The notes below the pieces were generated by a model. It did not search any database and was not told the origin of the DNA. It worked only from the letters and a program-made list of their open reading frames with translations. Positions 18,976 to 27,846 of a stretch of 64,000 nucleotides of DNA are shown one piece after another (the stretch's first letter is position 1; every line of letters begins with the position of its first letter). This DNA comes from Nitrospiraceae bacterium (GTDB lineage: Bacteria; Nitrospirota; Nitrospiria; Nitrospirales; UBA8639). Where the stretch lies: positions 62,001 through 126,000 of the forward strand of contig JACKFE010000003.1 in NCBI GenBank assembly GCA_020632635.1. The letters run 5' to 3'. The position numbers and the translations under genes are program-made.

Positions 18976-20830
18976 GGCCGTTTAATACATGAAATTGCCG
19001 TAATCGAGCAATGGTCTGCCCCGAAAACCGATGCAGCGGCAAAGGAACCAATTTGCGCCCATAACGTTTGGCAATGCCTCGCCATCGGGCCTTCAAGGGA
19101 ACCGGGGAAACAACAGCCACATACTCTTCCTGAGAATGGGCGCAAGCCCCAGCCAACAGCCGCTCTTCCAGGGACGTCGTGAAATCAAACCGAGGATTTT
19201 CCCAAATATCCGGAATGGCACGCGGCGGGAAGAGGAACAAAGCCCCGCCATACCGGGCTTGCCCAACCCCGGGTCCAACCATATTCTTGGAAAACGGAGT
19301 GGCATAAAAACTGAGGGTGGACTCATGTTGATGCTCGGCATACCAGGTGGTCCGCCAGGTATACGTTTGCGGATCGGCAGGCACTTCAAAGAAAAAAACC
19401 AAGACTTCAATCCGGCCGCGAGCCGGGGGAATCACTTTAACCTGAAGATCCCAGGCTGATCGGGAGAAGGACTTGGCCCATTTTCGCAGAGTTTCCCGGA
19501 GATCCAGACCATCTTCCAAGGACGAGTGGAACGTTTCCACTCGCGCCTGATCAGCCCCCAAAAGGCCAAGGCTCTGCTGGCGCACATGCGCCGCGAAGGA
19601 TTCAATCCGTTGGTCTTCCGGCGGCCATGAACATTGACGGTAAGGATTCCATTGATACGCCCAGGATCGTTTTTGAGGAGCCGGAGGCTTGGGCCGAAGA
19701 GTCAGGGAACGCCACACCAACGGCGCCCCTTCCAAGCGATTACTCGCCTGCCAAATAGCTCCATCGGGATCTTGGAGTTCTCCAAGCCCAAGGCTCGCGG
19801 ATGGAAGGAACGGTTGTTGTGAATCATCCGATTGAAACCGGTAGGTTTTGGCCACCTCCAACAGCGTCAAGGCAAAGTCATCTCCGGCCATTTGTTGAGC
19901 CGCCAAGACTAACGTATACAAATCCGGCGCCAATCGATGTTCCAACAACGTCAGATTGCGGACATACTGCAAGTATCGCTGCAACAGTTGAGGGGTGACC
20001 CAATGGCTTTCCTGAATGGAACCCGATCCTCTGCCTGCTAACCACTGCCGACGAGATTCAAGCAGGAGTTCTTTGATGCCATCAATCGAAAGATGTTGAT
20101 CAGACCGGGCCGCATTGCGCCGCTCTTCATACAGTTGCGTCACATAGGGCAATTCCCCAAGAACGAAATAGAGTGAAGCAGGGTTCACCCCCCACCGACT
20201 CGGGCGGGAGACCGGACGCTCCGGCAAGACATAAGATTGTCGTTGCGCATACGCATGTCGAACCCAGGGCCAATCAACCAACGGGCAGAGAAAAAGAATG
20301 GCCTGATGGTCCAATTCCAACTCATGCAGACGGAAGGCCATCCACGTCAGACGTTCCCAACGGGCTGTAGCGGGTTCTGGCGGTGGCAAAAACGGAATGG
20401 TGGCCGCTGTAAAGGCTTCCATGGAAAGTGTGTGGAGGGCATAAGGATCCGGGCCTGCCCATCCCGAAGCCTCGAAACGGTTCACCTCGCGATCAACAAA
20501 GGCACAGGGCAGGCCCTCAGCGTGAGCCACGCGTATCCCCATGATCACCGGCTGACAGGGATCAATCGGCACATAGGAACAGCGTTGGGCGCCTTCGGCA
20601 TGATCTTCAGGAAGAACGACCACACTGACCACAGGAAGGGCCGCGACTCCCTCTGATACTTGATCTTCCATGGACGGAGGAAGAGGAACAGCCAGACAAT
20701 CCCAGGTATGGGAGACCATGACCTCGCGCACCATTTGCGCCATATTCCCGCTTCCATGGACTACGGGCAATACTCGAATTTTCGATGATAAGGCAAAGAT
20801 CTGATCGGAAAGAGGATGAGGTGAACGCAT
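18935..20830 (-). CDS. Unrecognised partner of a MoxR ATPase, faintly ChaN/DUF5682-like
   Basis: The frame is open from 20875 (646 residues); I prefer the Met at 20830 (631 residues, MRSPHPLSDQIF), though neither start has a Shine-Dalgarno. Numbering from 20875, residues 34-132 look like an alpha/beta core: a strand then HGSGNM (40-45), a helix, a strand, then YVPIDPCQPV (101-110) and EGLPCAFVDRE (120-130). This order resembles the ChaN/TraB-type fold of DUF5682 proteins, which also accompany MoxR ATPases; the resemblance is my inference. Residues 160-430 are helical. Residues about 485-640 look mixed and basic. No membrane segment. It follows the MoxR gene by 78 bases and overlaps ligA. Confidence 0.7.
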   Translation of the reverse strand: MRSPHPLSDQIFALSSKIRVLPVVHGSGNMAQMVREVMVSHTWDCLAVPLPPSMEDQVSEGVAALPVVSVVVLPEDHAEGAQRCSYVPIDPCQPVIMGIRVAHAEGLPCAFVDREVNRFEASGWAGPDPYALHTLSMEAFTAATIPFLPPPEPATARWERLTWMAFRLHELELDHQAILFLCPLVDWPWVRHAYAQRQSYVLPERPVSRPSRWGVNPASLYFVLGELPYVTQLYEERRNAARSDQHLSIDGIKELLLESRRQWLAGRGSGSIQESHWVTPQLLQRYLQYVRNLTLLEHRLAPDLYTLVLAAQQMAGDDFALTLLEVAKTYRFQSDDSQQPFLPSASLGLGELQDPDGAIWQASNRLEGAPLVWRSLTLRPKPPAPQKRSWAYQWNPYRQCSWPPEDQRIESFAAHVRQQSLGLLGADQARVETFHSSLEDGLDLRETLRKWAKSFSRSAWDLQVKVIPPARGRIEVLVFFFEVPADPQTYTWRTTWYAEHQHESTLSFYATPFSKNMVGPGVGQARYGGALFLFPPRAIPDIWENPRFDFTTSLEERLLAGACAHSQEEYVAVVSPVPLKARWRGIAKRYGRKLVPLPLHRFSGQTIARLRQFHVLNGHEIRSYAARFIRE

Positions 20831-20953
20831 GGAAGTTGTTATAAAACTCTCAGGCTCACAGGCCCACCCTGCCATCCACGGGGGGCGAGGGAAGAAGAAG
20901 GAGAGATGAGACTCATGACTGGTCTTCAGAAAGAGCCGCCACGAAGGGCCAGT

Positions 20954-21916
20954 CTAGTGATCAGGGTGGAGCGGATGATCGTCCTCAAAAAAGAAATCTC
21001 CCAAACCGCGTGGAAGCCCCTGAGCCCCAAGAGCCTGAGCCCGTCGTTTGGCCAAGCCATCTAAATCCAAGGCTTCCTCTCCGAGGACTTTCAGCAGCGC
21101 CTCTTTCCATGCCACGTCATGGGCCAGCGGATGGGATGGATCCTGGGCCATTCGTTTCATGGCATATTGCACCATATGAATGCCATCCCGAACGGAAAAG
21201 CTCAGATCCAGTGTGTGCGCTTTCTGAAGAAAGCCCACCGTCAAGTTCAACAATTCAGGAGAAGCAAAGGGAAGATGGTAGCGAAGAATCGCCAGTTCAT
21301 GCTCTTTTCTGGGAAATTCCACTTTTAAGGTCGGCTGCAGCCGGGACAAAATATAATCCGGCACCTCATAGGTTGAGGCATCCTCATTCATGGTGACACA
21401 ACAGCGAAAATTCTCATGAGCCCGAATTTGAATGCCCGCCACGGCCGATTCCACCGTTCGACGATGATCGAGCAGCGAAGCCAGGGACGCCCAACTTTTT
21501 TCGTTCATGCGATTGCCTTCATCAAGGAGGCAAACATTGCCGGTCAACATGGCGGTCACCAACGGAGAGGCCTGATACGTAATGGTGCCACCTTCGGCAA
21601 TCACCGGGGAGACCAATAAATCCTCAGGTCGAGTATCCGCCGTACACTGATAAATATAGACCTGTTGCTGCCGCAAGCGAGCGGCGGCCATGGCCAAGGT
21701 GGTTTTGCCAACTCCCGGTTGGCCGACAATGCGGGGCGATAAGGGAAGATCCCGCTCATCCACTAAAAACCAGCAAGCCAACAATTGGCGAAGAATATCC
21801 TCTTCGCCAATCCACTCCTGTTTCAGAGGCAATGGGCGAGCCGTGCGCAACGAGACCTGATCGACGTCAATGATCGAAGGAGGCTCTGAAGGATGGAGAG
21901 ATGAAGACATAACCAT
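20954..21916 (-). CDS. MoxR-type AAA+ ATPase
   Basis: A 320-residue AAA+ protein. Walker A GQPGVGKTT is at 65-73, Walker B VCLLDEGNRM at 128-137, sensor 1 VTMNED at 174-179 and an arginine-finger-like SRLQ at 191-194; the C-terminal helical lid follows. The overall pattern and the N-R after the Walker B acidic pair fit the MoxR/ChlI group, which remodels or activates protein partners and often works with von Willebrand A proteins. No such protein is seen here; the adjacent gene is the 646-residue unknown, its probable partner. Met 3 is an alternative start. Confidence 0.85.
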   Translation of the reverse strand: MVMSSSLHPSEPPSIIDVDQVSLRTARPLPLKQEWIGEEDILRQLLACWFLVDERDLPLSPRIVGQPGVGKTTLAMAAARLRQQQVYIYQCTADTRPEDLLVSPVIAEGGTITYQASPLVTAMLTGNVCLLDEGNRMNEKSWASLASLLDHRRTVESAVAGIQIRAHENFRCCVTMNEDASTYEVPDYILSRLQPTLKVEFPRKEHELAILRYHLPFASPELLNLTVGFLQKAHTLDLSFSVRDGIHMVQYAMKRMAQDPSHPLAHDVAWKEALLKVLGEEALDLDGLAKRRAQALGAQGLPRGLGDFFFEDDHPLHPDH

Positions 21917-22144
21917 GAAGTGCGTACGGACCGTGAGCCCAAACTATCACAGCCCCAGAAAGGGGTCAATGAAGTGGCCACGACAGCAGATGAGCAGAGC
22001 GGACGTTCGTTTGACTTTACCTGGATTCCGAATTATTGTGTAGGGAAAGTTATCAAGATGATTCTTTTTTCACCTATCATGTCAACGACATCCGTCCTAC
22101 GAATCGGGGCGTGACTTTCACTCAATGGAGGAGGAGCGGGCATT

Positions 22145-22798
22145 ATGACGCAATCAGTGGATCAGGGGCTTCAGGGAATTCCCCATCGAGCAGGACTATT
22201 TCCCTATGTGAAAGCAGCGGTAAGTTGTCTTATGGTCGGCGGGTTGTTAGCAGGCTGTGTCAGCAGTGAAAAATTTGAACAGGAAAAAGCCCGAGCCTTG
22301 AATTTTCAACGCCTCCTAGCCCAAGAAGAAAAACGAACCGGCGAATTGAACGTAAAATATCAGGACACTCAACGACAGGTGGCCTCGCTGGAAAATCAAT
22401 CGCGTGATTTAAATGCCGAATTGGAGGCCTTACGGGAGCAGCTGAACCGATCCCATGATGAGTTGTCCCGCGTTCGAGATGGGGGTGGAGCCAAAAGCGA
22501 CGACCTGAAACTTTCTGAACCCTCCATATCCGAGTTTGGATTGGGAGACTTGGACTTTAAAGATTCCGACTTGGCCAAGCTGGATTCGGACCTGAACTTG
22601 GACGGTGGGACGCCCTTGGACTCCGGCTTAGAATCCCGTGGTGATGGTCAAGGAAGTTATCACACCGTAGAAAAAGGGGAAACCCTCTACCGGATTTCCA
22701 AACAATACGGAGTGAGCGTTCAAGATATTAAATCCTGGAATAACCTGCCCGACAATACCATCCATGTTGGACAAAAATTGATGATCAGCCATCAATAA
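22145..22798 (+). CDS. LysM-domain lipoprotein
   Basis: A 217-residue lipoprotein: signal peptide with lipobox LLAGC (Cys 38), a coiled coil from about 42 to 115, an acidic linker with repeated LGDLDFKDSD-type units (130-160) and a C-terminal LysM domain (about 172-216, YHTVEKGETLYRISKQYGVS) that binds peptidoglycan sugars. The design, membrane anchor plus spacer plus wall-binding domain, suggests an envelope tether or hydrolase activator, though no catalytic domain is present. A Shine-Dalgarno-like GGAGGAG precedes the ATG. An intrinsic terminator follows. It is divergent from the MoxR gene with 228 bases between. Confidence 0.85.
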   Translation: MTQSVDQGLQGIPHRAGLFPYVKAAVSCLMVGGLLAGCVSSEKFEQEKARALNFQRLLAQEEKRTGELNVKYQDTQRQVASLENQSRDLNAELEALREQLNRSHDELSRVRDGGGAKSDDLKLSEPSISEFGLGDLDFKDSDLAKLDSDLNLDGGTPLDSGLESRGDGQGSYHTVEKGETLYRISKQYGVSVQDIKSWNNLPDNTIHVGQKLMISHQ

Positions 22799-22817
22799 CG
22801 GTTGGCTCGTCTATGGA

Positions 22818-22852
22818 AACGGCCAGGAGGGTGAACTCCTGGCCGTTTTTTT
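22818..22852 (+). terminator. Intrinsic terminator after the LysM lipoprotein
   Basis: A 12-base-pair stem, AACGGCCAGGAG (22818-22829) with CTCCTGGCCGTT (22836-22847), a six-base loop and a run of T. Confidence 0.93.
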
Positions 22853-23054
22853 TGTCCTTCCTTGCTAACACTTGATGACATTCCAACCGTTGGACCAGAA
22901 TGACACGACTCGGTAGAGCCAGCCTGGGCCACAAGAAGATCGGACACACCTCAATCAATTTTTTCGCCGTTCAGTTCTCCGGTAACTGCTGAAAGATTCT
23001 ACAGCCGCCTCGTTTCGTTGACCCCCTGCCAGGGCGTATGCTACCGTCCGATCC

Positions 23055-24551
23055 ATGAAAAACACTTATTATTCAGTGGGTTTTGACGAATTCTGCCAAT
23101 TGGCCACACAGGGAAACCTTGTCCCCATCTATCGAGAAATATTGGCTGATTTCGATACCCCCGTTTCGGCATTCTCGAAAATAAATTCCGGGGGCCAAGC
23201 CTTCCTCTTTGAAAGCATTGAGGGCGGTGAAAAATGGGCCCGGTATTCATTTTTAGGAAGCCAGCCGTCTCTCGTCTTTTGGGAAGAACGAGGAGAGGTC
23301 GTTATTCAGCGTGGCAAGAAACGAGAGCGAGTCCCGCTTCACGCCAACCCCCTGGAGCATGTCAGGCAACTGATGAGCCATTATCGACCGGTGGTCGTTC
23401 CCGGGTTGCCGCCGTTTGTGGGTGGTGCGGTAGGATACTTGGGATACGATATGGTGCGATTTTTCGAACCCATTCCCGAAGTCCCCAAAAGCGGCCTACG
23501 GACTCCCCTATTTGCCTTTTGCATTACCGATACCCTGCTGATTTTCGATAATGTGGCCCATACCATCAAAATTGTCGCGAATGCCCATATTACGTCTTCC
23601 ATAAAATCACACCTTCGCCGGACATATCAGGAGGCCATTCAACGCATTGAAGGCTTACTGGCCAAATTGCGGAAATCTCCCCGCCGGACCACGTCCGCGC
23701 CACGGCGGAAGGCCTTGCGATTTCAATCGAATATGTCGCAAGCCGAGTTTGAAAAAATGGTGCTCCGCACCAAGGAATATATCCAAGCGGGAGATATCAT
23801 CCAGGGCGTCATGTCCCAACGATGGGAAACCACGATTGGGACCGATCCGCTGGAAATCTATCGAGCGCTACGCGTCATCAATCCCTCTCCGTACATGTTT
23901 TATCTCCGAATCGCGGATTTGGAATTAGTCGGGTCATCACCTGAAATTTTAGTCCGGTGTGAAAATGGCACGATCGTGGTCCGTCCCATCGCCGGCACTC
24001 GACCAAGGGGAAAGACCACGGAAGAAGATCACGCGTTAGAGGAAGACCTGCTGGCGGACCAAAAAGAGTTGGCCGAGCACGTGATGCTCGTCGACCTGGG
24101 ACGAAACGATGTGGGGCGAGTGGCAAAATCTGGTTCTGTCCACGTCAATCCGTTCAAAAAGGTCGAACGGTATTCCCATGTCATGCATATTGTCTCTCAA
24201 GTCACCGGCCAGCTGGATCCCCAATATTCGGCCTATGATGTCATGGAGGCCTGCTTTCCCGCCGGCACCGTCTCAGGAGCCCCAAAGATTCGAGCCATGC
24301 AAATCATCGAGGAGTTGGAACCCACTCGACGAGGCCCCTATGCCGGAGCCGTGGGCTACTTCAGTTTTTCCGGAAATATGGATACCTGCATCAATATACG
24401 CACCGTCGTCATCCAAGGACACAAAGCCTATATTCAAGCCGGCGCGGGCATTGTGGCAGACTCAGACCCGGCCAAAGAATTTGAGGAAACCTGTAACAAG
24501 GCCCGCGCCATGATGCGCGGATTGGAAATGGCCGAGCAGGGCTTGGGGTAG
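23055..24551 (+). CDS. trpE: Anthranilate synthase component I
   Basis: Chorismate to anthranilate, first step of tryptophan synthesis, with TrpG supplying ammonia. The 498-residue protein has the N-terminal regulatory region (FDTPVSAFSKI), then the chorismate-binding fold: GDIIQGVMSQRW, SPEILVRCENGTIVVRPIAG, the catalytic His region ELAEHVMLVDLGRNDVGR and the GTVSGAPKIRAMQIIEELE block. It heads the trp operon. The 200-base upstream region shows no tryptophan-rich leader peptide or T-box that I can recognise, so control of the operon is not visible. Confidence 0.95.
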   Translation: MKNTYYSVGFDEFCQLATQGNLVPIYREILADFDTPVSAFSKINSGGQAFLFESIEGGEKWARYSFLGSQPSLVFWEERGEVVIQRGKKRERVPLHANPLEHVRQLMSHYRPVVVPGLPPFVGGAVGYLGYDMVRFFEPIPEVPKSGLRTPLFAFCITDTLLIFDNVAHTIKIVANAHITSSIKSHLRRTYQEAIQRIEGLLAKLRKSPRRTTSAPRRKALRFQSNMSQAEFEKMVLRTKEYIQAGDIIQGVMSQRWETTIGTDPLEIYRALRVINPSPYMFYLRIADLELVGSSPEILVRCENGTIVVRPIAGTRPRGKTTEEDHALEEDLLADQKELAEHVMLVDLGRNDVGRVAKSGSVHVNPFKKVERYSHVMHIVSQVTGQLDPQYSAYDVMEACFPAGTVSGAPKIRAMQIIEELEPTRRGPYAGAVGYFSFSGNMDTCINIRTVVIQGHKAYIQAGAGIVADSDPAKEFEETCNKARAMMRGLEMAEQGLG

Positions 24552-24621
24552 CTCGGATTCATGACAAACTTCCCACTCACCACAAAAATTGGTGGCACGC
24601 CACGAAAGTGCAGCACATGAC

Positions 24622-25218
24622 ATGATACTCGTCATCGATAATTATGATTCCTTTACCTATAACCTGGTGCAATACTTGGGAGAACTGGGCGCCGACGTCC
24701 GGGTCTTTCGCAACGATAAGATCACCATTCCCGATATCGAAGCGCTGGCGCCCGACCAACTCCTGATTTCACCAGGCCCGTGCACGCCACGGGAGGCCGG
24801 AATTTCTGTGGACACCATTCAGCACTTTGCCGGCCGGTTGCCCTTATTGGGTGTGTGCCTGGGACACCAATCCTTGGCCTATGCGTTTGGAGGAGAAATT
24901 ATTCGGGCAGAGCGACTCATGCACGGAAAAACTTCCATGGTCCACCATGACGGGAAAACCATCTTTCAAGGACTGCCGAATCCCTTTGAGGCCACCCGAT
25001 ATCATTCCTTGATCGCGAAGCGCAGCTCCTTGCCTTCTGACTTTGAAATTTCCGCAGAGACCGTGGAAGGGGAAATTATGGGTATTCGGCATAAACCCAC
25101 CGGCGCCGAAGGCGTTCAATTTCATCCCGAGTCGATCCTGACAACTGCGGGGATGGACCTGCTTCGCAACTTTCTGGCATTGCCAACGTCAGCCGCCAAA
25201 TCCGGCCACACACGATGA
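24622..25218 (+). CDS. trpG: Anthranilate synthase component II (glutamine amidotransferase)
   Basis: Class I glutamine amidotransferase that feeds ammonia to TrpE; homologues often serve para-aminobenzoate synthesis as well. The start is set at the ATG at 24622 (MILVIDNYDSFTYNLV), where the family begins, although the frame is open to a TTG at 24589. Catalytic Cys in GVCLGHQS and the His-Glu pair in VQFHPESI are present, and LLISPGPCTP forms the oxyanion region. 198 residues, normal. It lies 70 bases after trpE. Confidence 0.94.
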   Translation: MILVIDNYDSFTYNLVQYLGELGADVRVFRNDKITIPDIEALAPDQLLISPGPCTPREAGISVDTIQHFAGRLPLLGVCLGHQSLAYAFGGEIIRAERLMHGKTSMVHHDGKTIFQGLPNPFEATRYHSLIAKRSSLPSDFEISAETVEGEIMGIRHKPTGAEGVQFHPESILTTAGMDLLRNFLALPTSAAKSGHTR

Positions 25219-25248
25219 ACCCACGCCCCGGTTTCCGGTGAACCCATC

Positions 25249-26277
25249 ATGAATAACATGCAAGAAGCCATTAGCCGTCTTGCGGACGGTGCCAACCTAT
25301 CAGAGAAAGAGGCCGAGTCCTGCATGCTGGAAATCATGCATGGGCAAGCCAGTGAGGCCCAAATCGCCGCCTATCTGATGGGATTGCGGATGAAAGGGGA
25401 AACGCTGGATGAAATCACCGGATCGGTGCGGGCGATGCGGGCGATGGCCATTCGTATCCCGGTGACCGATCCGTTAGTGGTGGATACCTGCGGAACCGGC
25501 GGGGACAAAAGCCAGACCTTTAACATCTCGACCGCCGCCGCATTTGTCGTGGCCGGCGCGGGCATCACCGTCGCCAAGCATGGGAACCGATCCGTCTCCT
25601 CCCGGTCAGGCAGTGCCGATGTCCTGGGAGCCCTGGGAGTCAACTTGGATGTGGCTCCCCCTCACGTCGCCGACGGCATCAACGAAATTGGAATCGGCTT
25701 TCTCTTTGCCCCGCTGTATCATGGAGCCATGAAATACTGCGCTAAGCCACGAGCGGAATTAGGCATTCGTACCTTAATGAATATCATGGGCCCCCTCTCC
25801 AATCCGGCTGGGGCGACCATCCAAGTGCTTGGCGTCTACGACAAAGCCCTCACCGATAAACTGGCGCAAGTATTGATGCGATTGGGCACCCAACATTGCT
25901 TTGTGCTGCACGGCCATGATGGGCTGGATGAAATTTCCTTGAGCAGCCCGACTGCTGTTTCCGAAGGCAAGAAGGGACGCGTCGCCAGCTATACCATTCG
26001 TCCCGAAGATTTTGGGCTCACCCCCGTATCTCCCAAGGATGTGCGGGGAGGCACCCCAGCCGAGAACGCCAACATCATTCTGGATGTGCTTCGAGGCCGC
26101 CACGGTCCGAAGCGGGATATTGTGCTGATGAACGCCGCACCGGCATTGGTGGCCGCAGGAAAAGCCACGACTCTTCGAGAAGGATACGAGGCCGCTGGCC
26201 AAGCCGTGGATAGCGGAGCCGCCTATGAGAAATTGGAAAAACTGATTGCCTTCGGGAAGAAAGCGGGTTCCTCATGA
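25249..26277 (+). CDS. trpD: Anthranilate phosphoribosyltransferase
   Basis: Joins anthranilate to PRPP. The 342-residue protein has the family's PRPP site DTCGTGGDKSQTFNIST (around 79-95), KHGNRSVSSRSGSADVLGALG and the anthranilate-site Arg region AKPRAELGIRTLMNIMGPLSNP. Its stop overlaps the start of trpC by four bases (ATGA), showing translational coupling. Active-site residues look complete. Confidence 0.96.
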   Translation: MNNMQEAISRLADGANLSEKEAESCMLEIMHGQASEAQIAAYLMGLRMKGETLDEITGSVRAMRAMAIRIPVTDPLVVDTCGTGGDKSQTFNISTAAAFVVAGAGITVAKHGNRSVSSRSGSADVLGALGVNLDVAPPHVADGINEIGIGFLFAPLYHGAMKYCAKPRAELGIRTLMNIMGPLSNPAGATIQVLGVYDKALTDKLAQVLMRLGTQHCFVLHGHDGLDEISLSSPTAVSEGKKGRVASYTIRPEDFGLTPVSPKDVRGGTPAENANIILDVLRGRHGPKRDIVLMNAAPALVAAGKATTLREGYEAAGQAVDSGAAYEKLEKLIAFGKKAGSS

Positions 26278-27116
26278 TTCTGGATCGCATTCTGGAACAT
26301 AAACGGGCGGAACTCCGGCGGAAACACAACCGGGGATATCTGGCAAGTATGCAACAACGCATCAGAGACCGTGGGGCAACCAGAGGCTTTCTCCGGGCCC
26401 TTCAAAAGGGGACCTCCCCCACCCAACCCGCACTCATTGCCGAAGTCAAAAAGGCCTCACCCAGCCAGGGGCTCATGCGCCCGGAGTTCAAGGATCGGTT
26501 TGAGCCGGTGGAAATTGCCAAGCAATACTATGAAGCTGGTGCCAACGCCCTTTCAGTGCTGACCGATCAGGAATTCTTTCAGGGGGATTTGGACTATCTG
26601 TTGGCCGTGAAGGAAGCCGTGGACCTTCCCGCCCTCAACAAAGAATTCATGGTCAGCGACATCCAGTTCTATGAAGCCCGGGCCTATGGTGCGGATTGCG
26701 TGTTATTGATTGTGGCCGGATTAGACCGGATTCAATTGGAAGATTTCTTCGCCCTGGCCACCGAACTGCAAATGGATGTCCTGATTGAAACCCATGATGA
26801 ACGGGAACTGGATACGGTGCTGGAGCGCATTCCCACTGTCACACTCATCGGGATCAACAACCGGGATCTCAAAACCTTTTCCACGGACTTAGGAGTGACG
26901 GAACGGCTCGCCAAACGCATCCCCTCCGATAAACTCATTGTCAGCGAAAGCGGCATTCATAAACGGGAAGACGTGCAACGGATTCTGGAAGCCGGTGCGC
27001 GGGCCATGCTCATTGGGGAATCCCTGATTCGAGCGGATTCCATTAAAGAAAAAATCACCGAATTGCTCCCGCCTACCAAAGTAGAAGACGAGCACCGCGG
27101 CAGCCGATGGGTGTAA
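26274..27116 (+). CDS. trpC: Indole-3-glycerol phosphate synthase
   Basis: Ring closure step of tryptophan synthesis, TIM-barrel of 280 residues. Characteristic strands are visible: IAEVKKASPSQG with the catalytic Lys, YEAGANALSVLTDQEFF, ALNKEFM, LIGINNRDLKTF and VSESGI. The ATG overlaps the trpD stop. A monofunctional enzyme here, with trpF as a separate downstream gene rather than a TrpC-TrpF fusion. Confidence 0.96.
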   Translation: MILDRILEHKRAELRRKHNRGYLASMQQRIRDRGATRGFLRALQKGTSPTQPALIAEVKKASPSQGLMRPEFKDRFEPVEIAKQYYEAGANALSVLTDQEFFQGDLDYLLAVKEAVDLPALNKEFMVSDIQFYEARAYGADCVLLIVAGLDRIQLEDFFALATELQMDVLIETHDERELDTVLERIPTVTLIGINNRDLKTFSTDLGVTERLAKRIPSDKLIVSESGIHKREDVQRILEAGARAMLIGESLIRADSIKEKITELLPPTKVEDEHRGSRWV

Positions 27117-27161
27117 TCACCACGCCCTCCCCGTTTGCTAAACAATGAACGGTCCGACTTC

Positions 27162-27791
27162 ATGCCTATAAAAATAAAAATTTGCGGCATCACAAATGCC
27201 GAAGATGCGCTTAAGGCCGTGGAGTTCGGGGCCGATGCCCTGGGGTTTGTGTTTTATGACAAAAGCCCGCGTGCCATCAAGATGGAAGCCGCCAAACGCA
27301 TCATTGCGACCCTGCCCCCATTTGTCTTACCGGTCGGAGTCTTTGTGAACCAGTCCGAAGAAGCCGTTCGCCACATATTCGATACCTGCGGCCTGGCCCT
27401 GGCTCAAATCCACGGAGATGAATCGGCGGGCTATTGCGAATCCTTGGGACGACCGGTGCTTCGCGCGCTTCGCCTCAAAGATCAGCGAAGCTTTTTGGCT
27501 CTGGCCGAGTATAAGGGACGCATGGGGGTTCGCGGATTTGTAGTGGATGCCTTTTCTCAGGAGGCCTACGGCGGCACCGGCCAAACTGTGGACTGGGGCT
27601 TAGCCAGCCAAGCGGCCAAAGCGGCCCCCATCCTTCTTGCCGGGGGATTAACGCCAGACAATGTGCAAGAGGCCATCAACCAGGTCAATCCTTATGGGGT
27701 GGATGTCAGCAGCGGAGTCGAGGCTTCAGCCGGGAAAAAGGATCATCAAAAATTACATGATTTTATTCAAGCGGTGCGGCTTGTCTGTTGA
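27162..27791 (+). CDS. trpF: Phosphoribosylanthranilate isomerase
   Basis: Amadori rearrangement between TrpD and TrpC steps. I start at the ATG at 27162 (MPIKIKICGITN); the frame is open to a TTG at 27135, which would add nine unlikely residues. The catalytic Cys is in KICGIT and the catalytic Asp in AYGGTGQ/VDAFSQ region is replaced in position by the usual strand VDAF, with GVDVSSGVE at the phosphate site. 209 residues, normal length. The last ORF before a 55-base gap and trpB. Confidence 0.94.
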   Translation: MPIKIKICGITNAEDALKAVEFGADALGFVFYDKSPRAIKMEAAKRIIATLPPFVLPVGVFVNQSEEAVRHIFDTCGLALAQIHGDESAGYCESLGRPVLRALRLKDQRSFLALAEYKGRMGVRGFVVDAFSQEAYGGTGQTVDWGLASQAAKAAPILLAGGLTPDNVQEAINQVNPYGVDVSSGVEASAGKKDHQKLHDFIQAVRLVC

Positions 27792-27846
27792 CGGGTGCAC
27801 CGGTATACTCAGCTGCTTTGTGTCGATGATCCAAACATAACATCTC

